Shown in pieces: positions 50,770 to 59,334 of a DNA stretch of 64,000 bases. The stretch is taken from NCBI GenBank assembly GCA_017415185.1, contig JAFQHZ010000013.1, positions 1-64,000 of the forward strand, given 5' to 3'. The DNA is from Candidatus Gastranaerophilales bacterium (GTDB lineage: Bacteria; Cyanobacteriota; Vampirovibrionia; Gastranaerophilales; Gastranaerophilaceae). The notes under the pieces were generated by a model. The model did no database searches and was not told the origin of the DNA. It saw only the letters and a program-made list of their open reading frames with translations. Position numbers and translations under genes: made by a program. Within the stretch, counting starts at the first letter, position 1; every line of letters begins with the position of its first letter.

Positions 50770-52608
50770 TTAAATATTTGTAGCCAAACTTGGGGCAATA
50801 ATAATGAATTGCCTAATTAATTCTCTATCCCATTGAACGCCTGCGCCCATTTTTAAAATTTCGCAAGCTTTATAAACAGATAAACCCTTTCTATATGGTC
50901 TATCTGAAATTAAAGCATGATAAGCGTCTGCAACCGCAACAATTTTGGCAGACAAAGGAATTTCATCCCCTTTTAACCCAAAAGGATATCCAGAACCATC
51001 AATATGTTCATGGTGATATTTAACCATTGGAATCAAATCATGAAGAGATTTATTAGGCATTAATACCTTATCAGCACCAATTGCAGGGTGTTGTTTCATA
51101 ATTTTCCATTCTTCATCAGAAAGCATTGTTGGTTTTCTTAAAACGTGTTCAGGAATGCCGATTTTTCCAATATCATGCAATAGCGCACCGAGTTTAATTC
51201 GCTCTACTTCATTTGCAGGCAAATTAATCGCCCTTGCAAGAGCTTCAGCATATCTTGAAACCGCAGCAGAATGACCTTTTGTATATGTGTCTTTTGCATC
51301 GATTGTGCTCGCTAAAGAAGAGACAACATCAAGCAAATGTTCGTTTGAAATTATATTTTCATTATGGAATTGATTAATTAATTCTTCTTCAATATCGACA
51401 CCAATTGAAGCATGTTTTTTGGTTAAAACTTGTGCAAAACATTTAAGCGCTTCATCATCCCAGAAATTATAATCGCTTGTTGCAACAATTTCAGACTGAC
51501 CAGATTGATTTCTTTTGCTTTTTGCAATAAACAACGCTTGTTCTGCAAGAATTGTAAGTTTTTCTTGTTTATTTGTTGATTTTGGAAACATCGAAATACC
51601 GCAAGAAAATTTCAATTGACCCAAATCGTCAAACATTGTGCAAGCAAGGTTATAAAGCAAAAATTCACAAACATATTTTGCTTCAGATTCAGATGTATCT
51701 GGCATTATAATAGCGATTTCATCCCCACCATAACGACCCAATATATCAGTGTTTCTTACATTTTTTTTGATTTTTAGCGCAACTTCTTTAATAACTTCAT
51801 CACCCTTAGCATGTCCTAATTCGTTATTAATAGAAGAAATATCAGCAATATCAAGAATACAAAAAGCAAAAGTCTTGTTTGAATTTAGCGCTCTATCAAT
51901 TTCTCTTGCCAAATCTTCTTGAAGCTTTTTATGATTTGAAAGCCCAGTTAAAGAATCGGCATCAGTATTTTTATCAACCAAATCGGAAAGCTGTCTGTTT
52001 TTGTAGAAAATTGCATAATAATTAGCAATTAATTTATATATTTCAAACAACTGATTATTGTTATCAGAAAATACAGCAACACCAAGGCATTCCCCAAAAG
52101 CAACAAGAGGAATTATTGTTGTTGGCGTGTCAGATAAATAATTCATTTTTAAATAATGACAATCAGTTGTAAAAATTGCTTCTTTGGCTTTAAAAGCCCT
52201 AACAATGACATTATCTTCGTCAGACAACATAATTTTTGAATTATAAGAAGAGCCAGTTTTTTCAACAAGCTTAATATTAATATAATTAGAAGAATGATTA
52301 AAAATTCCAATTGCAAAGAAATCCAAATTTAATTTCATGCAAACTTGTTTGTGTATTGAATAAAACAATTCAACGGTATCAGTTTTCTTAACAAAAGCAG
52401 AATTAATTGCGCTGACAATCTCCGGATAATTAATATCCGTCGTTTTTGCAAGCGAATACGCCCACCCGCCATAGAGTCTATTTGCGGAGGTTCTTGTATT
52501 AAGAGGCATAATTTTTGGTGTATCGATAGGATTTGAGATATTGTTGTTGATTATGCCGTCTTGTGAATGTTGCGAATTATTGTTGCTTTTAATTTTATTG
52601 TAATCCAC
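50770..52608 (-). CDS. GAF-GGDEF-HD-GYP cyclic-di-GMP signalling protein
   Basis: The 612-residue protein (GTG at 52608, AAAGG seven bases upstream) has a GAF-like region (about 70-210), a diguanylate cyclase domain with GRYGGDEIAIIM, and a C-terminal HD-GYP phosphodiesterase domain with HDIGKIGIPEHVL and HHEHIDGSGYPFGLKGDEIPL. It could both make and degrade c-di-GMP. No membrane span. The first 60 residues are Asn/Ser-rich. No c-di-GMP effector is seen nearby. Confidence 0.92.
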   Translation of the reverse strand: MDYNKIKSNNNSQHSQDGIINNNISNPIDTPKIMPLNTRTSANRLYGGWAYSLAKTTDINYPEIVSAINSAFVKKTDTVELFYSIHKQVCMKLNLDFFAIGIFNHSSNYINIKLVEKTGSSYNSKIMLSDEDNVIVRAFKAKEAIFTTDCHYLKMNYLSDTPTTIIPLVAFGECLGVAVFSDNNNQLFEIYKLIANYYAIFYKNRQLSDLVDKNTDADSLTGLSNHKKLQEDLAREIDRALNSNKTFAFCILDIADISSINNELGHAKGDEVIKEVALKIKKNVRNTDILGRYGGDEIAIIMPDTSESEAKYVCEFLLYNLACTMFDDLGQLKFSCGISMFPKSTNKQEKLTILAEQALFIAKSKRNQSGQSEIVATSDYNFWDDEALKCFAQVLTKKHASIGVDIEEELINQFHNENIISNEHLLDVVSSLASTIDAKDTYTKGHSAAVSRYAEALARAINLPANEVERIKLGALLHDIGKIGIPEHVLRKPTMLSDEEWKIMKQHPAIGADKVLMPNKSLHDLIPMVKYHHEHIDGSGYPFGLKGDEIPLSAKIVAVADAYHALISDRPYRKGLSVYKACEILKMGAGVQWDRELIRQFIIIAPSLATNI

Positions 52609-52709
52609 ACACAAACCTTTCCGTGAATAACATTTTTAATAAACCCTCTGAATAAAAAAAATGTTAATATTTTTTTATTTTATTATCTTTTTTTACATTT
52701 CTTAGCATT

Positions 52710-52979
52710 TCATTGAACAACCTTAATTGTTTTTATAGAAGATTTTTCTCCAATAACAATTGAAATTTTTGATTTTGGAATTTTTAAAATTTCAGAAAGA
52801 TATTCAATAATTGCTTTGTTTGCCTTGCCTTCAACCGCTCTTGCAGTGATTTTTATTTTAATAAATTCATCGCCAAAATCGATTAAATTAATTTTCGAAT
52901 TAGCAACAACCTTTATTTTAAACTTATATCCATCAACACTATTAATCTTTTCTTTTAATTCATCGATATTTTTAGGCAT
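52710..52979 (-). CDS. YggU/DUF167-family protein
   Basis: An 89-residue protein with the DUF167 pattern VVANSKINLIDF...IKIKITARAVEGKANKAIIEYLS, residues I recognise from the YggU fold. Function in bacteria is unclear. The ATG at 52979 is preferred; a TTG 12 bases earlier is possible. It is divergent from relA/spoT. Confidence 0.85.
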   Translation of the reverse strand: MPKNIDELKEKINSVDGYKFKIKVVANSKINLIDFGDEFIKIKITARAVEGKANKAIIEYLSEILKIPKSKISIVIGEKSSIKTIKVVQ

Positions 52980-53068
52980 TATATTTACCAAATTTAATCA
53001 AAATACAACATTTAATATACCCCAAAAATGCAATAACATGTATAATATAAATAATATTTTGGTGAATT

Positions 53069-55294
53069 ATGACATATCAAAAAATTTTTGAAGAAATAAA
53101 AGAGGAATTACACGCTCAAAAAAGAAAAAATAAAGATATTGAGCAAATTGAGGCTGCCTACAATTGGGCAAAAAACCTTCATGAAGGACAATTTAGAATT
53201 TCTCAAGAACCATACATAATTCATCCTTTAGAAGTTGCAAAAATTCTTGTAAATTTGAAATTTGACAAAAGCACAATAATAGCGGCTTTTTTGCATGATA
53301 TTTTAGAAGACACCAACACAAGCGCCGAAGAAATGGAAGAAAAATTCGGAAAAGATGTCTTAAATTTGGTTCAAGGCGTAACCAAATTAAGCAAATATCA
53401 ATTCAAATCAAAAGAAGAACGACAAGCCGAAAACTTCAGAAGAATGCTTATTGCAATGGCTCAAGATATAAGAGTTGTTGTTTTAAAATTAGCAGACAGA
53501 CTTCACAATATGCGAACTTTGTCTTTTATGACAACAAATAAGCAGAAAAAAATTGCCCAAGAAACAATGGATATTTTTGCTCCTTTAGCAAATCGCCTTG
53601 GGATGGGAAAAATTAAAGCAGAACTTGAAGATTTATCTTTAAGATATTTAAATCCTGAAAAATATTATGAAATTGCAAAACTTGTGGCAGAAACAAAAAC
53701 CATGAGAGATTCAACGGTTAATGCTTTAATTGATATAATCACAAAAGAGCTTGATAAATCAAAATTAAAAGCAACAATTAAAGGCAGAGCAAAGCATTAT
53801 TATTCAATCTATAACAAAATGAAACGCCTAAACGTAACATTTGACCAACTTTATGACATTACAGCGGTTCGTGTAATTGTCGAAAACGAAAGAGAATGTT
53901 ATCAAGTTTTAGGAATAATTCACCAATTATTCAAACCAATCCCTGGAAGATTTAAAGATTATATTGCTATGCCAAAAGGCAATATGTATCGCTCTTTACA
54001 CACTTCTGTTATCGGAACAAAAAATAAACCCGTTGAAATTCAAATTAGAACCAGAGAAATGCACGAAATTGCAGAATATGGGGTTGCTGCGCACTGGAGA
54101 TATAAAGAATCAGGCTCAATTAAAGCAAATAACAAGCAAGATGTGCAATTTTCTTGGATGAGAAAAGTAATGGAGCTTGATAACGAATCTTCAAACACAC
54201 AGGATTTCGTTGAAAGCGTTAAATTAGATATCTTTAATGACCAAATTTTTGCTTTCACTCCAAACGGAGACGTTTTCGATCTTCCGCAAAATTCAACTCC
54301 TGTCGATTTTGCATACAGAATTCATACAGAAGTTGGCCACAAAACAGTTGGCGCACTAATCAATGGAAGAATTGCTCAATTAGATACAAAATTAAAAAAT
54401 GGCGATATCGTTGAAATTTTAACTTCGAAACAATATATGCCAAAAATTGATTGGTTAAGTTTTGTTGTAACAAAAAATGCCAGCTCAAAAATTCGCCAAT
54501 GGTTCAAAAAATTCAACCGTGAAGATAACATCCAAATCGGAAAAACTAATCTTGAAATTGAATTAACCAAAGCATGTTTTGATGATTTCACAAAAACAGG
54601 CTTGATTGACAAAGCTGCAAAAGAAATGAATTACAAATCTTCTGATGATTTATTTGCAGCAATTGGTTATGGCGAAACAACAATTCACAAAGTTTTAAAC
54701 ACTCTTAAACGATATGAACCGCCAAAAACCGATGAAGAACTTGCAAAAGCGCAAACTCAAGCACCAAGCAAAAAAACAAAAAGCAAAAAGAATGACATTA
54801 TCGGACTTGAAGGATTATTATGGTCTTTGGCAAAATGCTGTTCTCCAATTCCAGGAGAGCCAATCACAGGCGTAATCACACGCTCTAAAGGCGTTAGCGT
54901 TCATAGGCTCGATTGCAAATGTCTTTATAATATTGAACCAGAAAGAATGATGGATATATCTTGGGCAGATGGCGCCACTAAAACAAGCTATATTGCGCAT
55001 ATTAGAATCGAATGCCAAGATAGAGTCGGAATGCTTCGAGATGTCATAATGAAAACTGGTGATTTGGGAATTAATATTATATATTCAAACACATATCTAA
55101 AAGGTAGAAAATTTGGAATTATTGACCTAGGCATTGAACTTGATAACATTGAAACTCTTAAAAAAGTTATTCTTGGAATTCAAGCAATACCAGATGTTTG
55201 TTCAGTTAGAAGACTACAACAAAAAGAAAATCTCAACCAGCCAAAACCAAACAAGAAAAAGAAAAATAAACCAACCCAAAAGGATTCAAAATAA
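53069..55294 (+). CDS. RelA/SpoT-type (p)ppGpp synthetase/hydrolase
   Basis: The 741 residues have an N-terminal HD hydrolase domain (YIIHPLEVAKIL and AAFLHDILEDT), a synthetase domain (GRAKHYYSIYNKMKR, RVIVENERECYQVLGIIH), TGS domain (FAFTPNGDVFDLP), a zinc-finger-like region with AKCCSPIPGEPITG and a C-terminal ACT domain. The intact HD motif HD-x-x-ED suggests both hydrolase and synthetase activity. GGTG lies before the ATG. It is coupled to ribF by one-base overlap. Confidence 0.95.
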   Translation: MTYQKIFEEIKEELHAQKRKNKDIEQIEAAYNWAKNLHEGQFRISQEPYIIHPLEVAKILVNLKFDKSTIIAAFLHDILEDTNTSAEEMEEKFGKDVLNLVQGVTKLSKYQFKSKEERQAENFRRMLIAMAQDIRVVVLKLADRLHNMRTLSFMTTNKQKKIAQETMDIFAPLANRLGMGKIKAELEDLSLRYLNPEKYYEIAKLVAETKTMRDSTVNALIDIITKELDKSKLKATIKGRAKHYYSIYNKMKRLNVTFDQLYDITAVRVIVENERECYQVLGIIHQLFKPIPGRFKDYIAMPKGNMYRSLHTSVIGTKNKPVEIQIRTREMHEIAEYGVAAHWRYKESGSIKANNKQDVQFSWMRKVMELDNESSNTQDFVESVKLDIFNDQIFAFTPNGDVFDLPQNSTPVDFAYRIHTEVGHKTVGALINGRIAQLDTKLKNGDIVEILTSKQYMPKIDWLSFVVTKNASSKIRQWFKKFNREDNIQIGKTNLEIELTKACFDDFTKTGLIDKAAKEMNYKSSDDLFAAIGYGETTIHKVLNTLKRYEPPKTDEELAKAQTQAPSKKTKSKKNDIIGLEGLLWSLAKCCSPIPGEPITGVITRSKGVSVHRLDCKCLYNIEPERMMDISWADGATKTSYIAHIRIECQDRVGMLRDVIMKTGDLGINIIYSNTYLKGRKFGIIDLGIELDNIETLKKVILGIQAIPDVCSVRRLQQKENLNQPKPNKKKKNKPTQKDSK

Positions 55295-56214
55295 TGGAAG
55301 TTTTTCATGAAATAAATGAAAATAAAAAACTAGCAATTGCGCTAGGATATTTTGATGGAATTCATATTGGTCACAAAAAAATCATAAATCAACTTGTTCA
55401 ACAAGCTAAAGCAAAAGGAATAAAAAGCGCAATAATAACTTTCGACAAAAATCCTGCCGATTATTTTAACGAAGAAGCAACTCCAAATATTCAAACTTAC
55501 AAAGATAGACAAATTATCTTAAGCTCTCTTGGAGTAGATTTCATTTATGAACTTGATTTTGAAAAATATAAAGATTTAACAGCACATGACTATATTAGCA
55601 ATGTTTTAGTTAAAAACTTTGAACCTGAAATTATAATCGTAGGCTATAATCATAGCTTTGGAAAAAATAGAGGTGGGTCTCCTGCGCTATTAAAAGAGTT
55701 TTCATCAAAATATAACTACGAATGCATTGTTGTACCAGAGCAAAAATATCAAGATAAAGAAGAAGTTAGTTCAACTCAAATTAGAAAAAGAATACAATAT
55801 GGGCATTTAAACGCTGTTAAAGCGCTTTTGGGAAGATATTTTTCAGTAAGAAACTCGGTTATTAAAGGTGACAAAGTCGCAAGAGCTCTTGGTTATCCAA
55901 CTGCAAATTTAGTTTGGCCAAGCTCAATGGCAAAATTGCCATACGGAGTATATTTTGGATATGTTCAAACTGGCGCAAAAATGCACCATGCGCTTATTTC
56001 TTGGGGAACAAAACCAACTTTAAGCAATTCTAAAAATGAAATTTTAGAAGCACATCTTTACGATTTCAACGAAAATTTATATGGAAAAATTATCAAAGTT
56101 ATCTTTGCTAAAAAATTAAGAGACGAAGAAAACTTCGGCAATATCCGAGTTTTAGCAACCCAATTACAAAAAGATTATTCTGCATTTGAAAAATGGGTAA
56201 AATCATCGAAATAA
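55294..56214 (+). CDS. ribF: bifunctional riboflavin kinase/FAD synthetase RibF
   Basis: RibF makes FMN and FAD. The 306 residues have the nucleotidyltransferase domain (ALGYFDGIHIGHKKII; VGYNHSFGKNRGGSPALL; SSTQIRKRI) and the riboflavin kinase domain (VIKGDKVARALGYPTANL; PYGVYFGYV). The start overlaps relA/spoT by one base, with AAAGGA upstream. It is the last gene before a 297-base gap. Confidence 0.95.
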   Translation: MEVFHEINENKKLAIALGYFDGIHIGHKKIINQLVQQAKAKGIKSAIITFDKNPADYFNEEATPNIQTYKDRQIILSSLGVDFIYELDFEKYKDLTAHDYISNVLVKNFEPEIIIVGYNHSFGKNRGGSPALLKEFSSKYNYECIVVPEQKYQDKEEVSSTQIRKRIQYGHLNAVKALLGRYFSVRNSVIKGDKVARALGYPTANLVWPSSMAKLPYGVYFGYVQTGAKMHHALISWGTKPTLSNSKNEILEAHLYDFNENLYGKIIKVIFAKKLRDEENFGNIRVLATQLQKDYSAFEKWVKSSK

Positions 56215-56511
56215 CAAAAATACAAGCGCTACCATTCCATAATAATAAAGCATTAAATATAATATTTTTCTTGAACTAACCATATCAAAACAATAAAACA
56301 ACTTGTTAATTTTTAAATTACCCAAATCGAGAATGTTAATTTTTATTAGCATTAACCCACAAAAATATTTGTGATTTTTGTTTTTTGTGGTAATATCTTC
56401 TTCGCTGCAAAATCTGTATTGTAAAGATTTTGAAAATACCGGTTACAAACTAGCAAAAAAATAAAATTACTTGTTTTTATTAACTTGTGTTTTATGTGAG
56501 GAAGTGTCTTA
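56215..56511 (+). other. 297-base AT-rich intergenic region upstream of the tandem membrane proteins
   Basis: No gene was seen. A weak hairpin (CACAAA with TTTGTG near 56358-56373) and a T-rich stretch may end ribF transcription. GAGGAAG lies before the ATG at 56512. The rest may be a promoter and 5' leader; no clear -35/-10 pair stands out. Confidence 0.4.
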
Positions 56512-57564
56512 ATGAAACTAACTGCCGTAAATAATAGACAAATTAGGCAAAACAACAATAACAACAAACAAAATAGTCGAAACATTCAATTTAAGGGTTT
56601 AACGGATACCCTTATTAAAACTTGGGAAATAATTGATAGCAGCCGTGGCATTCAATTCACGGTTGAAGACATGCTTGGAACAAATATTCCAAGAACATAT
56701 TCTGGTGCAATGTCTGGTTATGAATATTCACACGAAATTAACTGGCCATATTTATGGCAAGAAGGCATTCGTGAATTTTTAACTGGACCAACTATGACTT
56801 GTGCCCCAATAGCGCTTTTAGCATTGATTACAAAAAAATCAGGCAAAACTGCCAATACTCACAAAGAAAACATTGTAAATTTATCATATCTTGCAAACAA
56901 TATTAAACAAAAAGAAGGATTAGACGCTGAAACTTTCACTAATACTTTTGTAAAAGATGTTGTAAAAGATGCAATTTCTAAAACAACACAAACAGAAGCA
57001 GTAAACGAAGATGTTGATGCACTAACCGAGTTAATTGTTGAATACGCAAAACAAACAAAAACAGAAAAAGAAGAACATGGATTTAAAGCTTTTGTTTCAA
57101 AAATAAAAGGATTTTTCGACAGAAAAACAAGAATGGAAAACAAAGCCAAAAAAGAAAGCATCAAAGAAGCTCTTGAAAAAACTCAAGAAAAATTTGAAGA
57201 AATAATTAAAACTAGAAAACAAAGCTTCGACGACACCGATTTTGGAGTTGTTAAATATTCAATAAATGAATCCGAAACAGGAGCGCAAAGCTTCAAAAAC
57301 TATGTTAAATATATCAGCGCATACGCTGAAGACTATACAAAAGCAAACAAAGCTGATGATGGCATAATTAATTTAGCCACAGAAGCAATCGACAAATTCA
57401 GAAATGTTTGGACAATGAAACGTCTTGGAACAATTGGTGCATTAATATTTGGCACAGGTTTCATCATGTCTTTCATTCCAAAATTATACACTTTGGCTTC
57501 CGGCGGAGTTAATCCTGGCGGCAAAGCAATATATGACGAAGCAGCAAAAAGGGAGGGTAAATAA
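56512..57564 (+). CDS. modular membrane protein, first half of a tandem, unknown
   Basis: The 350-residue protein starts MKLTAVNNRQIRQ, then an Asn-rich stretch and IQFKG at 25-29. It continues GIQFTVEDMLGTNIPRTY, then IREFLTGPTMTCAPIALLAL (a hydrophobic segment about 88-105), a Lys/Glu-rich helical region and a C-terminal span (about 302-322) followed by IPKLYTLASGGVNPGG. The IREF-x-TG and C-terminal features match the first half and tail of the 433-residue protein at 40151. GAGGAAG lies eight bases before the ATG. It overlaps the next gene by one base. Confidence 0.8.
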   Translation: MKLTAVNNRQIRQNNNNNKQNSRNIQFKGLTDTLIKTWEIIDSSRGIQFTVEDMLGTNIPRTYSGAMSGYEYSHEINWPYLWQEGIREFLTGPTMTCAPIALLALITKKSGKTANTHKENIVNLSYLANNIKQKEGLDAETFTNTFVKDVVKDAISKTTQTEAVNEDVDALTELIVEYAKQTKTEKEEHGFKAFVSKIKGFFDRKTRMENKAKKESIKEALEKTQEKFEEIIKTRKQSFDDTDFGVVKYSINESETGAQSFKNYVKYISAYAEDYTKANKADDGIINLATEAIDKFRNVWTMKRLGTIGALIFGTGFIMSFIPKLYTLASGGVNPGGKAIYDEAAKREGK

Positions 57565-58610
57565 TGAATATTTCAAAAATTACTCAACCTATTGCAAAAT
57601 TCATGCCAAAAGCAGGAGAAGCCGTAAACGGAAATTCAAAAGTAGCAAAAACATTTTCAAAAGGACTTAAATTATTCGAACCAAACGGCGCCGATAATTC
57701 CTTTTTTGGGCTTGCTACAATCATGAGCTGTTTTGTTGTAATTCCAAGAATTAAATCAGCGTTAAAAAGAAATCCTGAAAACAAAGAAGCGACAATGGAT
57801 GAAATTAAAGAAATTTTATTCAGAGACCTTCAAACAATTGCAATCATTCTATTTGGCTTAAAGTCAATGAACGCTCTTGTTTCAAATTTGGCAACAAAAA
57901 TCACAAAAATTCCAATGGTAAAAAATCCATACAAAAAGGTTTTTGCAAAAGACGCTGGAGATTTTGTTCAAAGAGGCAAAAATTTCTTATCAAATATAGT
58001 TTCAACAATAAGCCCTCTATCAAAAGCAACACGCTCAATGGGTTCAGAAGATGTTGAAAAATTATACATGAATCATCCAAACAGAGATAGCGTAATAAAA
58101 CTTTTAAACAGCATTGAGAAAAAAGGCGGCGAAAAAGAAGCAGTATTTGAAAAAATCACAAAATCAGCTATTGATTCAATGGATAATAAAATTGCTTTCC
58201 AAAGAAAAATGGGTCAATACGAAAATGGAGTTTTAAGCACTCAAGGCGAAATCGACAAACTTGCAGCAAAGAAAGACTTCTTCAAAAATCTTACTCTAGA
58301 GCGTTTCATGAGCGAAGAAGCACTAGACGAAGATTGCACAAAAGAATTGCTTAGCGCATTGAGCGACAAAGAAACAAATGCGCTTGCAAAAAGCGTAAAC
58401 GGCTTAAATTCATATCTTAAAACAGCAGCGCTAGGCGTTGAAGTTGGATATCTTGGCTTTGGCTTACCAGCCTTGAATCAAAAACGTCTTGAGAAAAAAT
58501 ATTTAGGCGAAAAACCAATCGGAGAACAAAGAGGCGACACATTTAGCCCAGTAAACGACAGATTGGTTAAAGCTCAAGAAATCAAACTTTACAGCAACTT
58601 TATGAAATAA
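57564..58610 (+). CDS. modular membrane protein, second half of a tandem, unknown
   Basis: A 348-residue protein with MNISKITQPIAKF at the start. A hydrophobic segment (about 48-62) is followed by IPRIKSALKRNPENKEATMDEIKE, a second segment (about 92-108), a long charged helical region and a C-terminal hydrophobic segment with ALNQKRLEKKYL. The R-I/L-K-x-A...EI-x-x-I pattern between the two segments parallels RLKEARKEEIPE in the 433-residue protein at 40151. AGGGAGGG precedes the ATG, and the start overlaps the upstream stop. Probably works with its neighbour. Confidence 0.8.
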   Translation: MNISKITQPIAKFMPKAGEAVNGNSKVAKTFSKGLKLFEPNGADNSFFGLATIMSCFVVIPRIKSALKRNPENKEATMDEIKEILFRDLQTIAIILFGLKSMNALVSNLATKITKIPMVKNPYKKVFAKDAGDFVQRGKNFLSNIVSTISPLSKATRSMGSEDVEKLYMNHPNRDSVIKLLNSIEKKGGEKEAVFEKITKSAIDSMDNKIAFQRKMGQYENGVLSTQGEIDKLAAKKDFFKNLTLERFMSEEALDEDCTKELLSALSDKETNALAKSVNGLNSYLKTAALGVEVGYLGFGLPALNQKRLEKKYLGEKPIGEQRGDTFSPVNDRLVKAQEIKLYSNFMK

Positions 58611-58629
58611 TATTTAACAAATTTGAAAT

Positions 58630-58671
58630 AAAATCTCCAATCAATTACACTTAAAAAAGATTGGAGATTTT
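58630..58671 (+). terminator. terminator-like hairpin carrying the dedA ribosome site
   Basis: AAAATCTCCAATC and GATTGGAGATTTT pair perfectly (13 bp, 16-base loop). The distal arm holds the GGAG of dedA and ends directly at its ATG (58672), so the hairpin can block the start or end transcription of the tandem. Confidence 0.65.
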
Positions 58672-59292
58672 ATGATTAATGAAATAATTATGGCAGTGGT
58701 TAGTTGGATTGAAAGCGTTATTAACCACATGGGCCCTTGGGGAGTTGCACTTTTAATGGCGATTGAATCTTGCAATATTCCATTGCCTTCGGAAGCAATT
58801 TTACCTTTTGCAGGATATTTGGTTACAAAAGGAACATTTTCGATTCATACAGCAGCGCTTTTTGGTGCAATTGGCTGTGTTTTAGGTTCAATTCCTTCGT
58901 ATTATCTTGGTTATTTTGGAGGAAGAAAATTCATTGAAAAATATGGAAAATATTTTTTAATTTCACACCATGATTTAGAAATTGCAGACAAATGGGTTGA
59001 AAAATATGGCGATTGGTCATTCTTTATTTGCAGAATGCTCCCAGTTGTTCGAACTTTCATTTCGCTACCCGCAGGCATTTTAAAAGCCAAAAAAAGAACA
59101 TTTTTTATATATACATTTGTTGGTTCTTTGATTTGGAGCTATTTGCTTGTTTGGGTTGGCGTTAAAATGGGAGAAAACACGCAAGCCCTTAAACACATTT
59201 GGCATAAATTTGATGCTATAATTATAATTGCTTGCTTAATTTTAGGCGGAATTTATATTTATCACCACGTTAAAAAATTAAAAGAATCATAG
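58672..59292 (+). CDS. DedA-family membrane protein
   Basis: The 206 residues have the DedA/SNARE-associated pattern: PLPSEAILPFAGYLV, GSIPSYYLGYFGGRKFIEKYG, a re-entrant region and RMLPVVRTFISLPAGILK, with four to five membrane segments. DedA proteins are proposed lipid (undecaprenyl phosphate) transporters or flippases needed for membrane homeostasis. The ribosome site GGAG is inside a hairpin just upstream. It stands alone after the tandem membrane proteins. Confidence 0.92.
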   Translation: MINEIIMAVVSWIESVINHMGPWGVALLMAIESCNIPLPSEAILPFAGYLVTKGTFSIHTAALFGAIGCVLGSIPSYYLGYFGGRKFIEKYGKYFLISHHDLEIADKWVEKYGDWSFFICRMLPVVRTFISLPAGILKAKKRTFFIYTFVGSLIWSYLLVWVGVKMGENTQALKHIWHKFDAIIIIACLILGGIYIYHHVKKLKES

Positions 59293-59334
59293 GCAAATTT
59301 AAAGCTTTAGAGGTTTTTTAAAATTACCTCAACT

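Noticed and set aside
56358-56395. Strong terminator after ribF
   Set aside because: Only a six-base AT-rich stem; alternative pairings are equally likely, so it is mentioned but not claimed.
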